Source: Candidatus Saccharimonadota bacterium | Lineage (GTDB): Bacteria; Patescibacteriota; Saccharimonadia; Saccharimonadales; Saccharimonadaceae | Direction of reading: 5' to 3' | NCBI GenBank assembly: GCA_900555425.1 | Contig: UNSM01000010.1 | Span: 1 to 16,754, forward strand | Length of the DNA: 16,754 bases | Shown: positions 15,204-16,754 of the stretch, one piece after another | Layout: every line of letters begins with the position of its first letter | Numbering within the stretch: the first letter of the stretch is position 1 | Made by a program: the position numbers and the translations under genes | The notes under the pieces: generated by a model | Database searches by the model: none | What the model saw: the letters and a program-made list of their open reading frames with translations, nothing else | What the model was told of the DNA's origin: nothing

Positions 15204-15677
15204 ATGAGAATTATCGGGATTGACCCGGGAACGGGGATTTTGGGGTTTGGTGTGATTGATTTTTCTCGTGGCAAGTTCAAGATGGTCACGGCGGGAGTTG
15301 TGACGACGCCGGCACATACGCCAATTGACGAAAGGCTTGAAGATATTTTCGATAGCCTGACAGAGATTATTGCCGAAACAAATCCTGATGTTATGTCGAT
15401 TGAAAAGCTATTTTTTGCGCGCAATGTTACGACGGCGATCTCTGTGGCGGAAGCGCGCGGTGTGGCGATGTTGACTGGGCGAAAAGCCGGAATGTCGATT
15501 GCTGAATATACGCCACTGCAAATAAAGCAAACTTTGACCGGCTATGGCAAGGCTGATAAGAAGCAGGTTCAGGAAATGGTGCGACTTAATTTGGGTTTGA
15601 AAGATGTTCCGAAGCCGGATGACTGCGCGGATGCTTTGGCTGCAGCAATTACACACGCGGCGATGAATCGGGTATAA
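15204..15677 (+). CDS. ruvC: RuvC, Holliday-junction resolvase
   Basis: A 157-aa endonuclease that cuts four-way DNA junctions symmetrically during recombination and repair, with RuvAB. The four acidic catalytic residues are in place: D7 in IGIDPGT, E67 in SIEKLFF, and D140 and D143 in DDCADALAAAITH. Length fits the family (about 155-175 aa). An earlier in-frame ATG at 15141 is rejected. It would overlap the upstream gene, and the RuvC N-terminus normally begins right at this position. The TATAAT just upstream also supports 15204. The stop TAA (15675-15677) lies inside the -10 box of ruvA. Confidence 0.96.
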   Translation: MRIIGIDPGTGILGFGVIDFSRGKFKMVTAGVVTTPAHTPIDERLEDIFDSLTEIIAETNPDVMSIEKLFFARNVTTAISVAEARGVAMLTGRKAGMSIAEYTPLQIKQTLTGYGKADKKQVQEMVRLNLGLKDVPKPDDCADALAAAITHAAMNRV

Positions 15678-15678
15678 T
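15649..15678 (+). promoter_or_regulatory. ruvA promoter within the 3' end of ruvC
   Basis: TATAAT (15673-15678) lies 6 nt before the ruvA ATG. The best -35 box is TTACAC (15649-15654) with an 18-bp spacer. The ruvC stop codon forms part of the -10 hexamer. ruvA could thus be transcribed separately as a leaderless mRNA. Confidence 0.65.
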
Positions 15679-15684
15679 TGGAAT

Positions 15685-16260
15685 ATGATTGCACATGTTT
15701 TTGGAAAAGTTGCTGAGAAGTTTAATGGCTCGTTAGTCGTTGATGTTCATGGTGTTGGATATGAAGTTAGTGTGGCGACTAATGATTTTGACGCGGTAAT
15801 ATTAGACCAGGAAGTGAAATTTTACACTTATCATCATGTGCGCGAACAGTCGGAGGAATTATTTGGGTTCTCTAGCTTGGCGGCGAAAAAACTGTTTGAA
15901 ATGCTAATCACGGTTCAGGGGGTTGGTCCAAAGGCTGCGCTGGCTATCTTGAGCTTGGGTGATGCCGAGCAAGTGCGTAATGCTATTGCTAATGCTGACA
16001 GCGGTTTTGTACAAAAAGCCACTGGTGTCGGCAAAAAAACTGCCGAGCGAGTGGTGGTTGATCTGAGCGATAAAGTTGGTTTACCGACTCATTACGGCCG
16101 AACGGAAGCTCCAGTGCAGACTGAATTAAACACTTCTGATGAGGCCTTGGAGGCGTTGATGGCTTTGGGTTATACGCTGGCAGATGCAACTAAGGCGCTT
16201 GAAAACGTTGATGCCAATTTGCCAACAGCTCAGCGAGTGACTGAGGCTTTGAAAAAGTAA
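15685..16260 (+). CDS. ruvA: RuvA, Holliday-junction DNA-binding protein
   Basis: A 191-aa protein that forms tetramers on Holliday junctions and loads the RuvB motor for branch migration. The N-terminal OB domain (about 1-62) includes VDVHGVGYEV and YTYHHVREQSEELFGF. Two helix-hairpin-helix motifs follow: LITVQGVGPKAALAIL, and the second around KATGVGKKTAERVVVDL. A flexible linker (about 132-147) and the small RuvB-contacting domain III (about 148-191, SDEALEALMALGYTLADA) complete it. Length is typical (about 190-205). It starts 8 nt after the ruvC stop with no Shine-Dalgarno. ruvB is not in the window. Confidence 0.96.
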   Translation: MIAHVFGKVAEKFNGSLVVDVHGVGYEVSVATNDFDAVILDQEVKFYTYHHVREQSEELFGFSSLAAKKLFEMLITVQGVGPKAALAILSLGDAEQVRNAIANADSGFVQKATGVGKKTAERVVVDLSDKVGLPTHYGRTEAPVQTELNTSDEALEALMALGYTLADATKALENVDANLPTAQRVTEALKK

Positions 16261-16281
16261 GGTTTTAGTAATTGATATCTA

Positions 16282-16749
16282 TTACGACTCGTTTTCTTCT
16301 TTAACTGTCTGCTTTGCTTCTCTAATGAGATTTTCTATGTCGCCGGCTGTTAGTCTGTCCCAGTCATGAAAACTCTGAACACTGCCGCGTAATCGCTGAC
16401 CTTGTATGCCGGTAATTCCATATAATCCAGGCAGATCATCAAATTGGTGATTGCACGACTTTTGGTCGAATATTTCGGCCTGCTCTTTGTCAGAAGCGCC
16501 TTCTTTCGATGCGATTCTATCGCACCATAAAAATGGATATTCTACTAGTAAGCCAATTACGTGTTTTGCAATTTCTGTTGATTTGGGGTCGTATTCTTTT
16601 GTTTGTTCGAAATTGCCATATCCTCGCTCGGTTAAGGTGTTGCTAATATTTTTTACATCAATTGCAACCCTGTGCGACTCAATTCCTTCAGATTCGTCGG
16701 AAGGCGCTAATCCTAGCTCGGCCAAAATATATGGCACTGCCTCTGACAT
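16282..16749 (-). CDS. Unrecognised protein, possibly partial at its N-terminus
   Basis: A minus-strand frame of 155 codons ending in TAA (16284-16282), convergent with ruvA and 21 nt from its stop. The first visible Met is at 16749, but the frame stays open to the window edge, so the true start may lie outside. The protein is acidic and soluble, with no signal peptide or membrane helix. It contains a Val-Ala-Ile-Asp-Val-Lys-Asn patch near 28-34, two isolated Cys residues (near 77 and 100), and a charged helical tail. I do not recognise the family. Its codon use (acidic and hydrophobic alternation, few rare codons) looks like a real gene, not a shadow of ruvA, and no overlapping + strand frame competes. 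Confidence 0.6.
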   Translation of the reverse strand: MSEAVPYILAELGLAPSDESEGIESHRVAIDVKNISNTLTERGYGNFEQTKEYDPKSTEIAKHVIGLLVEYPFLWCDRIASKEGASDKEQAEIFDQKSCNHQFDDLPGLYGITGIQGQRLRGSVQSFHDWDRLTAGDIENLIREAKQTVKEENES

Positions 16750-16754
16750 TAACC

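Noticed and set aside
1-16754. Insertion sequences, prophage genes or CRISPR arrays
   Set aside because: No transposase, integrase, evenly spaced direct repeats or Cas genes are seen. The genes are mostly conserved housekeeping functions.

Overview
The window looks like chromosomal core sequence from a member of the Candidatus Saccharibacteria (TM7) or a related Patescibacteria lineage. That assignment is an inference. It rests on the gene mix: HrcA/CIRCE heat-shock genes, a bacterial DUF1704 metallopeptidase, a RimK module, a ComEC without its C-terminal hydrolase domain, and a signal-peptide/lamin-tail/C-terminal-anchor surface protein. It also rests on very compact intergenic spacing and many -10 boxes only 6-9 nt before start codons. 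TGA ends at least two genes cleanly, so nothing suggests the UGA=Gly code of some related phyla. All genes but the last lie on the + strand, and no mobile element, CRISPR array or long non-coding stretch is visible.

Region 1 (1-3804) is the chaperone locus: the 3' end of hrcA, then grpE, dnaK and dnaJ. Two CIRCE operators lie upstream of dnaK and one upstream of dnaJ. In two of the three, the -35 hexamer lies inside the 9-bp operator spacer. An intrinsic terminator separates dnaK from dnaJ, so dnaJ has its own CIRCE-controlled promoter.

Region 2 (3865-10884) opens with a 1044-aa multi-spanning membrane protein of unknown role. A DUF1704 (MATCAP/QEGLA-type) HExxxH metallopeptidase, a retropepsin-like PF05618 protease and the glutamate ligase RimK follow in a row. 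The last two overlap by one base. This brings a putative C-terminal-tail carboxypeptidase, a protease and a C-terminal glutamate ligase together, suggesting a protein-tail editing neighbourhood. A membrane-anchored DUF192 protein and a small membrane protein, overlapping by ATGA, complete the region.

Region 3 (10881-13331) holds tRNA-Lys(TTT) with its own promoter and terminator, a short ComEC channel protein, and yebC with a terminator. Region 4 (13335-16260) holds a secreted, C-terminally anchored lamin-tail-domain protein with five Cys repeats, then the Holliday-junction genes ruvC and ruvA. Each ruv gene has a -10 box 6 nt before its ATG. The window ends in an unrecognised minus-strand gene that converges on ruvA and may run off the edge.

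The main cross-cutting observation is that seven protein genes (dnaJ, the DUF1704 gene, the PF05618 gene, the DUF192 gene, comEC, ruvC, ruvA) seem to be transcribed as leaderless or near-leaderless mRNAs. Genes inside operons, and a few with true leaders (dnaK, yebC, the lamin-tail gene), carry Shine-Dalgarno sites.
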